From positions 38,164,916 to 38,228,915 of the forward strand of contig CM076847.1 of the NCBI GenBank assembly GCA_039519185.1: a stretch of 64,000 nucleotides of DNA. Reading direction: 5' to 3'. How positions within the stretch are numbered: the first letter of the stretch is position 1; each line of letters begins with the position of its first letter. The translations under genes and the position numbers were made by a program. The DNA comes from Astragalus membranaceus (lineage: Eukaryota > Streptophyta > Magnoliopsida > Fabales > Fabaceae). Below, piece by piece: positions 19,185-29,589 of the stretch. The notes under the pieces are model-generated. The model was not told the DNA's origin and did no database searches. It was given only the letters and a program-made list of their open reading frames with translations.

Positions 19185-21204
19185 GTGATTCCCGCGGTCA
19201 TGAATTGTGTTCCATCAATAGAAAAAGGCAAGCAGGTTCGCCAACATCGATACCTGACTCGTCTGCAAGCAAGGCTCATGGCAACTAACCAGAATGACTC
19301 GGACCGTCCTGTTATTGAAGACTTAGGAAGTGGTGAATCGGACCATGGTAACCCAACTGCCGAGGTTCCCAATCCAGAGCAATTGGCTCAGGAGAATCGG
19401 GAATTGAAAACGAAAATTGGGGCAATGGAAACACAGATGACTGAAATGATGGGGATACTACAAGCTTTGAGGAACGGAACTGCCGCTGGAAATCCCGCCA
19501 TCACTACCGAAGTTGCTGTCGCTCTCCCTCCTCCGAGTCTTGAGACTGACGCCTTTGCTCATACTTCAGGGACCAACAACCAGGGCCAATCAAGCTATGC
19601 ATAGGATGCCTTGGGGACTCCCACCCGGATACACACCTCCAGGAGCCGAGGCGAATGCAGGAAGTAATCCCCTTAGGGTTGCAGAGCAAGTCCAACCCAT
19701 CTCAGCCGCAAACAGTGGTGGAGCGGGAACGCCTCAGGGCCAAATTCAGATTCCTATTCCACCGGGAACTCCGTTTGGCTTTCATTCACCAGCAACGGTC
19801 CATCCCCAAATTCAGGGACCAATTCCTGGGAATACCACTCACTCACGTGACCCACACGTGAACCCAGCCGTAGTGTCGATGAGTAATCCTCACTACGGTG
19901 TGAATGGTTTTCCTCAGAACTATCCTGCCGAAACTCCTCAAGCTAGAGACAGGTTTCATATGTTAGAAGAGCGCTTAAGAATGATTGAAGGGTCGAGCTC
20001 TAGAGCCAGAGAAGCTCGTGATCTGTGTCTCATCCCGGATGTGGTTGTACCTCCTAAATTCAAAGTGCCTGACTTTGACAAGTACCGAGGCGTGACTTGC
20101 CCTAAAAGCCATCTGACCATGTACTGTAGAAAAATGGCTACACATTCTCATGATGACAAGTTGTTGATCCATTATTTCCAAGAGAGCCTTGCTGGGGCAT
20201 CTCTCAACTGGTACATGCAGCTAGAACCGTCCCATATCCATTGTTGGAAGGACTTGGCTGATGCCTTTCTCGGACAGTACCAGTACAATACATATATGGC
20301 GCCTGACAGAACACAGTTACAGAGCATGGCAAAAAGAGATAATGAGTCATTTAAGGAGTATGCCCAGCGGTGGAGGGCTTTGGCTGCGCAGATGACACCC
20401 TATTTGTTGGAGAAAGAACTGGTCTTCATGTACATGGAAACCCTGCCACCGTTATACTATGATCGGTTGATCAGCAGCGTATCTTCCAACTTCTCAGACA
20501 TGGTAATCATCGGTGAAAGACTAGAAAATGGACTGAGAAGCGGCAAGATTGCCCATGGTTCCGCAGGTACAACCACCCACAAGAAGCCATTCTCCGGGTT
20601 TTCGAAGAAGAAAGAATGAGAGACCAACACCATCACCATAAGCCCACCTTATCAACCACAAAATATCCATGTCCCCACTCAAACACAACCAACCCGTCCA
20701 CCACAAAGTAACTACCACAAAAACTACCAAGACAAAAAACAGACCACCTTTGATCCCATCCCTATGTCCTATACTGACCTTTTCGGCTATCTTGCCACAA
20801 ACAAGCTCATCAATACCAGGCCCATGAAGCCAGTCCAGCCACCTTACTTTCGAGGCTACAATCCCAATGTTACCTGTGCATTTCATGAAGGGGCAGTTGG
20901 ACATGTTGTTGAGGACTGCATGGCCTTTAAAATTGTAGTGCAAGATCAGATTGATACCAAAGTGATAACCTTCAAACAAGAAGGCCCAAGCATCACAACT
21001 AATCCGCTGCTTGGTCATGAGAAACCTGCAACCAATGCCATCCATGATATGGGGTGCCAATCCTTAATCAGAACTGTGGAGTGTATCCAGACACCCTTAG
21101 AGGTTATTCATGCAGAGCTGTGCAAGTTCGGGGTCATCAAGAGAGGTTGTACTCAGAAAGAAGTCTGTGTTGATGTTAATTGTGCCGATCATGGAGAGAC
21201 CTAA
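19185..21204 (+). pseudogene. Ogre gag region (outer copy)
   Basis: Starts at the ATG at 19185, aligned to the inner gag start (NCVPSIEKGK follows in both). A short coiled coil (LAQENRELKTKIGAMETQM) is followed by a Pro-rich linker and the capsid-like block with PDFDKYRGVTCPKSHL, YFQESLAGASLNWYMQL and WKDLADAFLGQYQYN. After that comes a zinc knuckle-like CAFHEGAVGHVVEDC. The product would be the virus-like-particle protein. Breaks versus the inner copy: a one-base gain near 19590, a GGA-to-TGA stop at 20617-20619, and a 158-bp deletion at 21187/21188 that shifts the frame so it ends at 21204. Confidence 0.87.
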
Positions 21205-22401
21205 GACCATTGTGATTCCTGTCCCATCTCCTTATCAAAAGAACAGTGCTGTTCCGTGGAGCTATGGGGTGTCGGTTCCAATTCAGGAGCCTCAAGTTGT
21301 TCCCGATGTCACAAACATTGCGGGAAGCAGTGGAGTCACTAGAAGCGGACGTGTTTATGTCCCCGAAGTCCTGAAAGAAGGTCCCTCAAAGGAAGATGAG
21401 GAAAGGATTCGCAAAGGTAAAGGTATAACACAAGAGCCCAAGGAAAGTAGGATGGTGTCAGAGCAAGAAGCCATAGAATTTTTGAAGATCATGCGGCAGA
21501 GTGATTACAAAGTGGTGGACCAGCTGCACCACACTCCTGCAAAGATCTCTATCATGTCCCTACTGCTCAATTCTGAGGCCCACCGTGCAGCTCTAATGAA
21601 AGTATTAAATGAAGCCCATGTAGCCCAGAACATCACTGTTGACCAGCTCGATGGCATCGTAGGGAATATTGTTGCATCCAATTATATTACCTTTACTGAT
21701 GATGAGCTCACCCCTGAGGGGAAGGGGCATAATCAGGCACTTCACATTTCAGTTAGATGTGGTGAATATACACTCCCTCGGGTCCTCATCGACAATGGAT
21801 CCTCTTTGAATGTCATGCCCAAATCTACTATGAGCAGACTAAATGTAGACTGTTCGTATATGAAGCCTAGCTCAATACTAGTTAGGGCATTTAACGGATC
21901 CAAGAAGGAGGTTATGGGAGAAATGGAATTCCAGATGCAGATAGGGCCAGAAGTTTTTTATGTGAATTTTCAGATCATGGACATTGCATCATCCTACAGC
22001 TGTCTCCTGGGGAGAACCTGGATTCATGCTGCCGGCGCTGTTCCTTCATCCCTCCACCAAAGGCTTAAGTTTGTAGTCAACGACAAGCTGATAGTCGTTT
22101 TTGGAGAAGAAGAGTTCATAATTAGCAAGCCCCATCCTTCTCAATACATTGAGGCTGCAGAGGAGTCACTTGAATCTGCCTTTCAGTCGCTGGAAATTGC
22201 AAATGCTGCTTTCGTGGGGGAAGAAGCCCCATTGCCTGCACCCAAAGATATCTAACGCTGCTATCATGGTAGCCAAGGTCATGTTGAAAAATGGTTATCA
22301 GATTGGAAAAGGGTTGGGAAAGTCCGAGCAGAGAATTCTGGCGCCGGTTCAGCTGCGAGAGTACAAGGATAGGCGTGGGTTAGGATATTGGCCCACTCAA
22401 G

Positions 22402-22406
22402 CTGAT
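22402..22406. repeat. Imperfect target-site duplication CTGAT / CTAAT
   Basis: CTGAT before the unit at 22407, CTAAT after it at 23635-23639. The uninterrupted inner copy has a single CTGAT at this point, so the right copy has one later base change. Confidence 0.8.
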
Positions 22407-23634
22407 TGTTAGACTTTTGGCAAGTGTACCAAATGTCGCAAGTAATATAATTTTACGGTAAGTACCGGTCGTATCCACAGGGATTGTGATTCATTATCAA
22501 TAGGCAAGTTGTTAATTCTAAGTCGTGATCCATGTAATAGAATTGGTTTATTGTAACAACGAAATAGAAAGTGCAATAACATAAAGTAAGATAGAAGCGA
22601 ATTGGGATCGACTCATCTCCCCTCTACTCTTATATGACCTTCAGCCACTCTCAAAGTAATTATCCAAATTATCCGATTCAATTCACTAAATTAGGCTAAG
22701 AACAATCCCTTGTCTCAAAACCCCTATTACCCTAAGAGTTACCCTAATTCCTTAGGTGATTCATGCCAAAGGGTAAAGCATTAAGTTCAAGAAATAAAGA
22801 ATTCACTCACACAAATTCCCACTCCTACGATCATCAATGGCGACCGAATGAAATAAGAATTCACGAAACCCAATTACATATTCCTATGATAATTCAAGTC
22901 GTGACCTAAGCCTCAATTTCCAGCGAACAACCCACATTCCTATGGTGATGATAAACCAAGATCGATACAAATATCACGTGTACTTGTAAAGCATTAAGAA
23001 CATAAGGCATAGGCAATGGATAAAATGAATAAAGACTTGACTTGACCATAACAAAGCATTCATACAAGGGTTTAAGGAAGAGTCATCTCTCCCAAATCAA
23101 AACTATCTAATTATATGGCATAAAAGGGGTAAGATTAAAGAGTAGAAGAAGATTACATAGAGATAGATCCATGAGAACCTCAAAACCCTTGTTCCCAAGG
23201 TGTTGGGAAGGCCCCAAAATCACCTCCAGCTGCTGCTCCAAACCCTAGAATCGTTCCCCAGCCGAAGAGAGCTCAGAAAACGCAAAAACTGATCTTTTAA
23301 CCCAGCCATCGCGACGCGATGCGTGGCTGGTCGCGACGCGATATAAGGCAGAATTGCTTGATTGCGGCGCGATCGTTCTTGGCTCCTGGTGCGAAAGTTG
23401 TCCGATCTTTTTCCTTCCTCCTTTTCTTCGTTTCGTCACTAGGCAAGTGTCTGGTTCGCTAGTAGACGCCACATCAAATTGAACGTTTTCCATGCATTTT
23501 GTTACAACTCCACACTTATTACATAAAACTAAAATTATGCTAAAACCCTTAGCAATTGGCTGAATCAAACAATAAACCATCGACATTTTTGGTTGCAAAC
23601 TGAATGAAAATCATCATATAATAATGACTCAACA
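22407..23634 (+). mobile_element. Solo-LTR-like insertion (1228 bp) in the protease/G-patch region
   Basis: Begins TGTTAGACTTTTGGCAAGTG and ends ATGACTCAACA, giving TGTT...AACA ends, with an imperfect 5-bp TSD. The start block (GCAAGTGTACC ... GTATCCACAGGGATTG) is a widespread plant LTR motif and is echoed at 52772-52840. No coding capacity is seen. An odd CGCGACGCGAT motif occurs twice at about 23309-23345. Family not assigned; copia or gypsy remains open. Confidence 0.75.
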
Positions 23635-23899
23635 CTAATAAGAAGATAATGGCTGAGGAAAAGCGAGAAAGGAGGCTAGCCAAGCTTCAGGGGCGGGAAC
23701 CAAGCTTGAAGAAGGTTCCTACCTATGATCTCTCCCAGAGCTTCAGGAGCGCGGGTATGCTGGACCCCAATCAGGTGGCCGTCATTGAGGAAGAATCAGT
23801 TATGGAAGACAAAGGTGTGGACTTGGTGCATCGCAGTGCTGCAGATGAAGAGCTTGGTAATTGGAAGATCATTGATTTCCCTGTTATTTTCATTCCAAA

Positions 23900-24108
23900 G
23901 TAATGATTTTGTAATGCAAATTCTTTGGCTCTGCCCAAGGCCTTAGAATATTTCATAAGGGCATGCATGTTTTTTTCCTTCGAATATCATCTATCAATAA
24001 AATGTTGTTTCAGACTCTCAAATGAATAAAATTGCTTTTCATTATCATGTGTCTTCATCTTGTGTTTCTATTTTGCTTGTTCATTTCTTTCTATTCCCGC
24101 GAATGCAG
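23900..24108 (+). other. Ogre intron between protease/G-patch and RT (209 bp, outer copy)
   Basis: Exon 1 ends ...ATTCCAAA and the intron starts GTAATGATTT. It ends CGCGAATGCAG before exon 2, ATCTAAAATGAAT. It contains stop codons in the exon frame, starting with TAA right at the donor, so unspliced RNA stops here. Splicing would join the IPK and SKMNIF parts in frame. T-rich sequence (TTTCTATTTTGCTTG) precedes the acceptor. The inner copy has the matching intron at 32089-32295 with the same donor and acceptor. Such an intron is an established Ogre trait. Confidence 0.85.
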
Positions 24109-24431
24109 ATCTAAAATGAATATCTTTGAAAATAATGATGCCAACGGTTCATATGTTAATTTTGATCACCCCGTTAATCAAGCTGAGGAGGATGTTGAGG
24201 ATGACTGGGAAACTCCTCCAGAACTGATGAAAATGGATGAACAAGAGGAAAAGGTTATTCAGGCGCATGGGGAATCTGTTGAGATAATTAACCTAGGCAC
24301 AGAGGACAGTAAGAAGGAAGTAAAGGTGGCTACTTCAATAAAGGAAAGTGAGCGCAAGAAGCTAATCGAACACCTGCATGATTATGTTGATGTCTTCGCA
24401 TGGACTTATCAGGATATGCCAGGGTTAGATA
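24109..24431 (+). pseudogene. Ogre RT 5' exon part (outer copy), cut by the inner element
   Basis: Encodes the acidic linker upstream of RT: KMNIFENNDANGSYVNFDHP, VEDDWETPPELMKM, then ESERKKLIEHLHDYVDVFAWTYQDMPGL. The frame runs into the inner element's LTR at 24432 (TSD AGATA at 24427-24431). Coding resumes at 42332 with TDIVVHKL. Any protein reading into the LTR (to about 24640) is artificial. Confidence 0.9.
24427..24431. repeat. Target-site duplication AGATA of the inner Ogre element
   Basis: AGATA precedes the left LTR at 24432 and follows the right LTR at 42327-42331. The inner copy's own RT shows the empty-site form with one AGATA, so the flanking gene itself confirms the duplication. 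Confidence 0.95.
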
Positions 24432-25593
24432 TGTCGCACCCCGAAAAATCCTTGGAGGGATTTTTCTTTGCACAACTGGATTTTAGAGTCGCCACCAATA
24501 TTTTTTTAAAGGTAAAACATCGGAAAAACCTTTTTTGGAAGGCAATGGTCTTTGGAACCATTAGATTTGGGTTCGGGGGTCTGATTACGTATGGGGAAGG
24601 TATTAGCACCCCACAACGTCCCTTCAAAGAAGGGTTACCTTAATTAAATGTGTGATTTGCAAAGTTGATTCAGAAAAAATGCTTTGTTTTTACCTCTTTT
24701 GTTGATGAATGACTTAATGAAAAATCTTTAGTTTTTACGCTTGACGGAGGGGATCCGCTCCTACGTATCTCCCAGTGCGATGGAGAATTCAAAGCAACAT
24801 AGTTCTAGTTTTTGAAAAATGTTTTATTTGGAAAAGTGTTTGGTTTTTGAAACGAAAGATGTTTTTGGTTTGTTGTGCTTGACGGAGAGTATCCGCTCCT
24901 ACGTATCTCTCGGTGCGATGGAGAATTCAAAGCTACGTAGTTCTGGGTTGTCTAAAAAAAGGTTTTTGTTTTTTATTATCTTGTTTAATTGTGAAAATTG
25001 AGCTTTCATGATGATCAATTGAGCAAAGGCTCCAAGTGACCACCATTAGCACTCCATTGTTAATAATCATGCAAGCAAAGGCTTCGCAGGACTACTGACG
25101 AAGTTTTTGATTTAGTGAAAATCTTTAAGAAAATTAGGTATTCATGATTATCAATTGAGCAAAGGCTCCAAGTGATCGCCACTAGTACCTCATTGCTCAT
25201 AATCATGCAAGCAAAGGCTTCGCAAGACTACTAACAAAGTTTGATTTTGAAGAGTTTTCGCAATTGGATTGATTCTTGTTTAGGGAAAAGAAAATCCGTT
25301 ATTTGGGAAAAAAAAAGGGTTCGTGAAAAAAATAAGTTTACTTAGGGGAAAGAAACAAAATTTAAAAAGAGAAACAGGGGGGTGCAGTAGTAAAATAAGG
25401 GTGTAAATTACAGGAGGGCTGTATCATTAAAACTGGGGTGCAGATAGTGAGCCCAGCTTGTTTTTGTAAGCTGGGCTGCGTTTCAAAAAATCATGGGCTT
25501 CAGGGGGGCGCGAGAAGTACACACAGGGGGTGCTAATAGAGATCTGAAAAATAAAATAAAAGTGAAATGACGAAAATGCCCCTGCGTTTATAC

Positions 25594-26260
25594 TATAAAA
25601 ACCTAAACTAAAATTAGAAACCCTAATTCCCTCTACTCTTCTCCACGGCGCCCCCACCCCTAAAATGCCAAACCCTAAATTTTCTCTCTCTCTCTCTCCC
25701 CTTGCTGCTGCCGATCCCCACTCCCTCTCTCACCCTATCCTAATCGCATCTCCTCTCTCCACTGTGAACCGATCCCTTCTCAACTCCATTTCCGTTCTTC
25801 CCTCCTTCTCCAACACCGAATCTCCTCTCCTCTCTCCGCCGCGCCACTCCCCTCTCCTCCATGACCTCACATCCCCTTCACCGATCCACTTTCTCTCTTC
25901 TCCCGTGACCGACCTTCTTCTTCTCCCAACATCATTCTCTCCCACCTAGCCGTAACCTCCCTCACTTCCCTTCTCACACACCCTGACCTCGCTCTCCCCT
26001 ACTTCGCCGTCGTTGATGACCAAAGCGGGGCGAGAGCGCGATGAACGAAGGAGGAAGGAGGGGAACGGTGGTGATGCGGGCTCGCGACGGGGAGGGTTAG
26101 TTGCGCCGGTGGTTCATGGGGGTCTACGGTGGTGGTGATGGGTGGCTCGTGGTAGTGAGTGGTGAAGGTTTGGCCGTGGTGACGAAGGGGGAGGGAGGTC
26201 CGCGACTGTGTATGGCCGATGACCACCGTCTGCGGTGGTCAGACTCTAAAGAGGTGAGTT
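25594..26260 (+). other. Gene-5'-end-like segment inside the inner Ogre LTR, antisense to the element
   Basis: On the plus strand, opposite to the element: TATAAAA at 25594-25600, a telo-box-like AAACCCTAA at 25618-25626, a pyrimidine-rich leader, then ATG at 25665 opening 94 codons rich in Ser, Pro and Leu (MPNPKFSLSLSPLAAA), which resembles a plastid transit peptide. G/C-rich sequence follows, with a splice-donor-like GAG/GTGAGT at 26251-26258. The partner LTR has the same block (ATG at 40513) with indels. It is absent from the outer LTRs and from the LTR at 53314. Captured host 5' end is inference; a chance CT-rich tract is the alternative. Confidence 0.35.
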
Positions 26261-26786
26261 TGTGATATTTTGTTTTTTTTTTACGGTTCTTTGCTGATTC
26301 TGATCCCCCCCTTTTATTTGCCTATTATTTGTTCTAAAACCTGCTCTTTTATTTGCCTATTATTTATTTTTTATTTAACAAAAAAAACACCAAATTAATC
26401 ACCTAACCAAGGGACAGTTTAATCCACTTTCAGCCACTATCTCTACATAATATTTGACATGTAAACATCTAAATACCTGAAGCTATCCTTGTTGCTATTG
26501 TTGTTTCTTATCGTTGCTGCCCTCCTCTGCTTCAGAAAAAAAATTCGATGCTTTGTGATTAGAGTCTTTAGTGTAAAACCCTAAATGCTTGCTCCGAATT
26601 TTCTCTTTGTTTGTGTGTCGTTAATCTTTGTTGCTGTATGTGCGTATCTCTGTCTTTATGTGAATTGTTGTCTGTGTGCTCTGACCGTGTGTATATTGCT
26701 CCCTGTGTGCATATGGTTCTGTTTGCTACTATATTTTTTGTGTTGCTTCTCAGAATTCCCTCTCCTAACACTGCTTCTGTTCATTG

Positions 26787-26795
26787 TATTTATAG
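26787..26795 (-). promoter_or_regulatory. TATA box of the inner 3' LTR
   Basis: Minus-strand CTATAAATA within CCTGCCTATAAATACAATG. The partner in the right LTR is at about 41610-41617. It lies about 735 bp from the U3 end of the LTR, leaving an exceptionally long R/U5. Confidence 0.7.
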
Positions 26796-27530
26796 GCAGG
26801 AAATTATGGTGTAGGGGTGGTGTTGGAGCAGGGAATCAAAACCCCCAGGAGACCAAGCTGTTGGCAGCAGTGACACAGAGTGGAGCAGTGGAGCAGCAGC
26901 TTGCAGGGTGGTGCCTGCCAAAGCTGCTTTGTTGGAGCAAAAATGGAAAGGATCAAAAAGGATGAAGAAAATAGCATTGGCCTCATTCTTCAAATGGCAG
27001 CAGCAGTGCTGCCCCTAGCAGCAGTGCTGCCCCTAGCAGCAGGGCGCTCCTGCCCCTTTTTATTTTATTTTGTACTGTTTTTTCAATTAATTTTTTTGTA
27101 AAAAAGGAGTTGACTCCTTTTTTGTACTATTCTGCCTTTTTTTGATTTTTTGCTTATATATGTAACAAATTTTTACTTTGATTATTTTGTATATATATAA
27201 AAAACTGGACAGCTAATTATCTATAGATTCCTTTATTTCTTTGCACTTGTTCTTTAAAAACAATATCATTAGTAGTATAATAATGATAACAATAAACAAC
27301 GGGCACCGAAAAATGCGTACACGACGAGAGGCGAACACGCACGCGCAAAGAGAGTAACGACACGCACACGATTAGGAATGACACGCGTGTGTGGTTAGAA
27401 ATAACATGTGTACGCAACAATGCAAAAACGTTAAGACTAACGCGTGTACGCGACTAAAAATAATACGTGTGCACCATAGACCATGTTTTTTGGGATTTTT
27501 CGATTAGTCGGACAAAATTAGGGTATGACA

Positions 27531-29170
27531 GCTGCCCCTCTTTATTTGGATTTTACCAAGAAATATGAATTGGCTGAGACATATTTCGAAGATAAAATAT
27601 GAATAAAGAATTCAGAAATTATACCAATTTTGTCTACTTGGAGAAACATGAATTTTCTTTTCCTGTTTCTTCTTTTTTTGAATCAACACTTGGAGCGTTG
27701 ATGAGGAAACGATAAACGAAATGGTTAACAACATGCACGCTAACTGCGAAAGGCAAGGAAAGCGCTAAATGAAGAAAGCGATAAAGAAAGCGGTAAAATA
27801 CCAGGCTGCCTAAAACCTGTAAACGAACCCTTGCGAATCCGAGTTTGCACGTGGCTTTGCGGAGCACGCATCCTGGGAATCTCTGGTCATCCGAGCGACG
27901 GGGGGGATCGTTATCAGCTCCGGAACTGATATACTGATCAATGCACGGCGTCCACTGTATCTTAGGCTGATACAACTATTCCGTTGAACCTCACATGGGG
28001 CTGCGGTCCATCGCGTTGCTCGTACACGATGTGAGACCATGAACAGAAGGGAGCACTGAACTCTGATAAGAGCGAACTGAACTCCAAACTGCAATGCACG
28101 CTTGAGCGCCGAACTGAAAAGCATTTGAACTCCGAACTAAAAGGGCATTTTCTGGGAACTGAGTGCGAGGATTAACATCGAAGTACTTATCCGTCCTTGT
28201 ACCTGCAAGTGAGATGAACAAATGCATGCAATGCAAATGCCATGATTGCTTTTTGATGGGATGAATGTGATGTGATGCAGGAGTTTCTTTTTGCTTGCAT
28301 GAATTTTTTGTCTATGTTTGATGAATGCAATGCATGAATTTATTTGTTTTGTTGCTCTTTTGCTCTCTTTCTTTTTTTTGCTTCGACCAAATCGTAGGAC
28401 TTGCGTTATGAGGCGCGATGGCCGTCCATAATGGTGCGAGGGTCATGCTTCAGCCTTTTGAGAATTGTTTTTACGCGATCAGTGCTTTTGTTTGATTCTT
28501 GTGAATTTACCTGATCGAGAGATCATTTCTTTTCTCATGATTTTCAAAAGTTTCGCAATGATTTTAATGCTCTGATTTATGCACATTTCCATAGTTCATT
28601 TATCATCTACCATAAAACATCATTTTAAAGCACAAATGAAAAGGAAGCAATGATAAAACAATAAGCACACGGAGTGGAAAATTTGGACTTTTTATTCATA
28701 TGGAAACCGAACGCGCAAAAGGTCGCGCCGACTGAAAAGAGTACATTGAGAATTTTTTTTTGAAACTAAAAAAAAAACAAGAAAAATGGACGCAACAGAT
28801 CTTATGAGCGCTATTTGTCTTTGGAGTGTTGATGCCAATCACCCATACTTATATCCTTGATCACCCTTTTATCCAAGCTTTTAGAGGCGCTGCTTGCCTC
28901 TTTTACTTTTTTAAGTCCAACCTTTCTGACCCTAATTTTTTCCTGGACCGCTCTTTGCGAGTTTTCAGTCCACCGGGTCGCTCTTTTTTGCCTAGGCCGC
29001 CCTTTCGGGTTTTCAACCTAGCGAGCTAATTCTTGCTTGGCTCATATTTCTCTTTTTATTTCATTTTTCTCAGGCGTAATATTTCTTGACTGAATCTGAA
29101 TTGACTGGGTTTCTGAGTTCTTCACCATCCATGTTGGTGAGTATCAATGCTCCTCCAGAAAAGGATTTCT
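27531..29170 (-). other. 3' untranslated region and polypurine tract of the inner Ogre element
   Basis: On the minus strand the end of pol is followed by 1.6 kb without convincing coding, then AAATAAAGAGGGGCAGC directly before the LTR (polypurine tract, 27531-27547). The same region is present at 45449-47000 and, partly, at 56573-56993. A 100-170-residue ORF found in all three is not reliably conserved in frame and is treated as non-coding. Confidence 0.78.
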
Positions 29171-29589
29171 TTACCACATATGGTCCATCATAGCTAGGAG
29201 TCCATTCCCACGGGGGTCACTCTGAATAGGCAGGATCTTCTTGAGCACAAGGTCTCCTTCGCTGAATTCTCGGGGACGAACCTTCTTGTCGAAAGCTGTC
29301 TTCATCCTTTGCTGATACAACTGGCCATGACACAGGGCGGCAATTATTTTCTCCTCAATGAGATTCAGCTGATCCAGACGAGCCTGGACCCATTCTGCTT
29401 CTTCCAACTTGGTTTCCATCAGCACCCGTAGGGAGGGTATCTCAACTTCAATAGGGAGGACTGCTTCCGACCCATATACCAAAGAGAAAGGGGTTGCCCC
29501 GGTTGAAGTACGTACTGAGGTACGATACCCATGCAAAGCGAAAGGAAGCATCTCATGCCAATCTTTGTAGGTCACTACCATCTTTTGCA
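29171..29589 (-). pseudogene. Inner Ogre integrase C-terminal remnant
   Basis: Carries KMVVTYKDWHEMLPFALHGYRTSVRTSTGATPF, YGSEAVLPIEVEIPSL and the following helical region through DKKVRPREFSEGDLVLKKILP. A lost A near 29215 shifts the frame just before the region that in the outer copy reads WTPSYDGPYVV. Upstream it joins straight onto the integrase zinc-finger region at about 29587-29590, so the DDE core between them is missing. Confidence 0.85.

Larger units (their letters stand above)
21193..23899 (+). pseudogene. Ogre protease and G-patch region (outer copy), interrupted
   Basis: After the gag deletion, the frame carries a linker and then an aspartic protease with the active-site motif LPRVLIDNGSSLNVMPKST and the later IMDIASSYSCLLGRTWIH block. 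A one-base gain (CCCAAAG for CCAAAG) near 22240 shifts the frame. The next frame holds a G-patch motif, MLKNGYQIGKGLGKSEQ ... GLGYW, an RNA-binding glycine-rich module. A 1228-bp insertion at 22407-23634 splits the coding region after PTQAD. Coding resumes at about 23640 (MAEEKRERRLAKLQGREPS) to the splice donor at 23900. The outer copy keeps the protease active site; the inner one has lost it. Confidence 0.86.
24432..27530 (-). mobile_element. 3' LTR of the inner Ogre-like element (3099 bp)
   Basis: On the plus strand it opens TGTCGCACCCCGAAAAATCC and closes AATTAGGGTATGACA; the minus-strand TATA is at 26787-26795. The part after the TATA box is about 2.3 kb long. It contains duplicated blocks (CGGAGRGGATCCGCTCCTAC at about 24745 and 24880; TGAGCAAAGGCTCCAAGTGA at about 25020 and 25155) and a G/C-rich gene-like segment at 25590-26260. 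It is about 100 bp longer than its partner LTR because of indels, including one in the first duplicated block. Confidence 0.93.

Noticed and set aside
19975..21060. Minus-strand ORFs opposite gag (for example 20521-21060, 179 residues; counterpart at 34039-34578)
   Set aside because: Antisense shadow of the gag frame; the sense frame has family domains.
26585..26965. 126-residue hydrophobic ORF in the inner LTR (second copy at 41407-41832)
   Set aside because: Duplicated because the two LTRs are copies of each other; lies antisense across the U3/TATA region, with different ends in the two copies. No evidence of a real gene.
24432..27530. Reading the Ogre LTR at 24432 as a host gene junction with exon 24032-24643
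   Set aside because: The coding sequence stops being Ogre pol exactly at the TSD AGATA and resumes after the right LTR at 42332; the continuation into the LTR is artificial.
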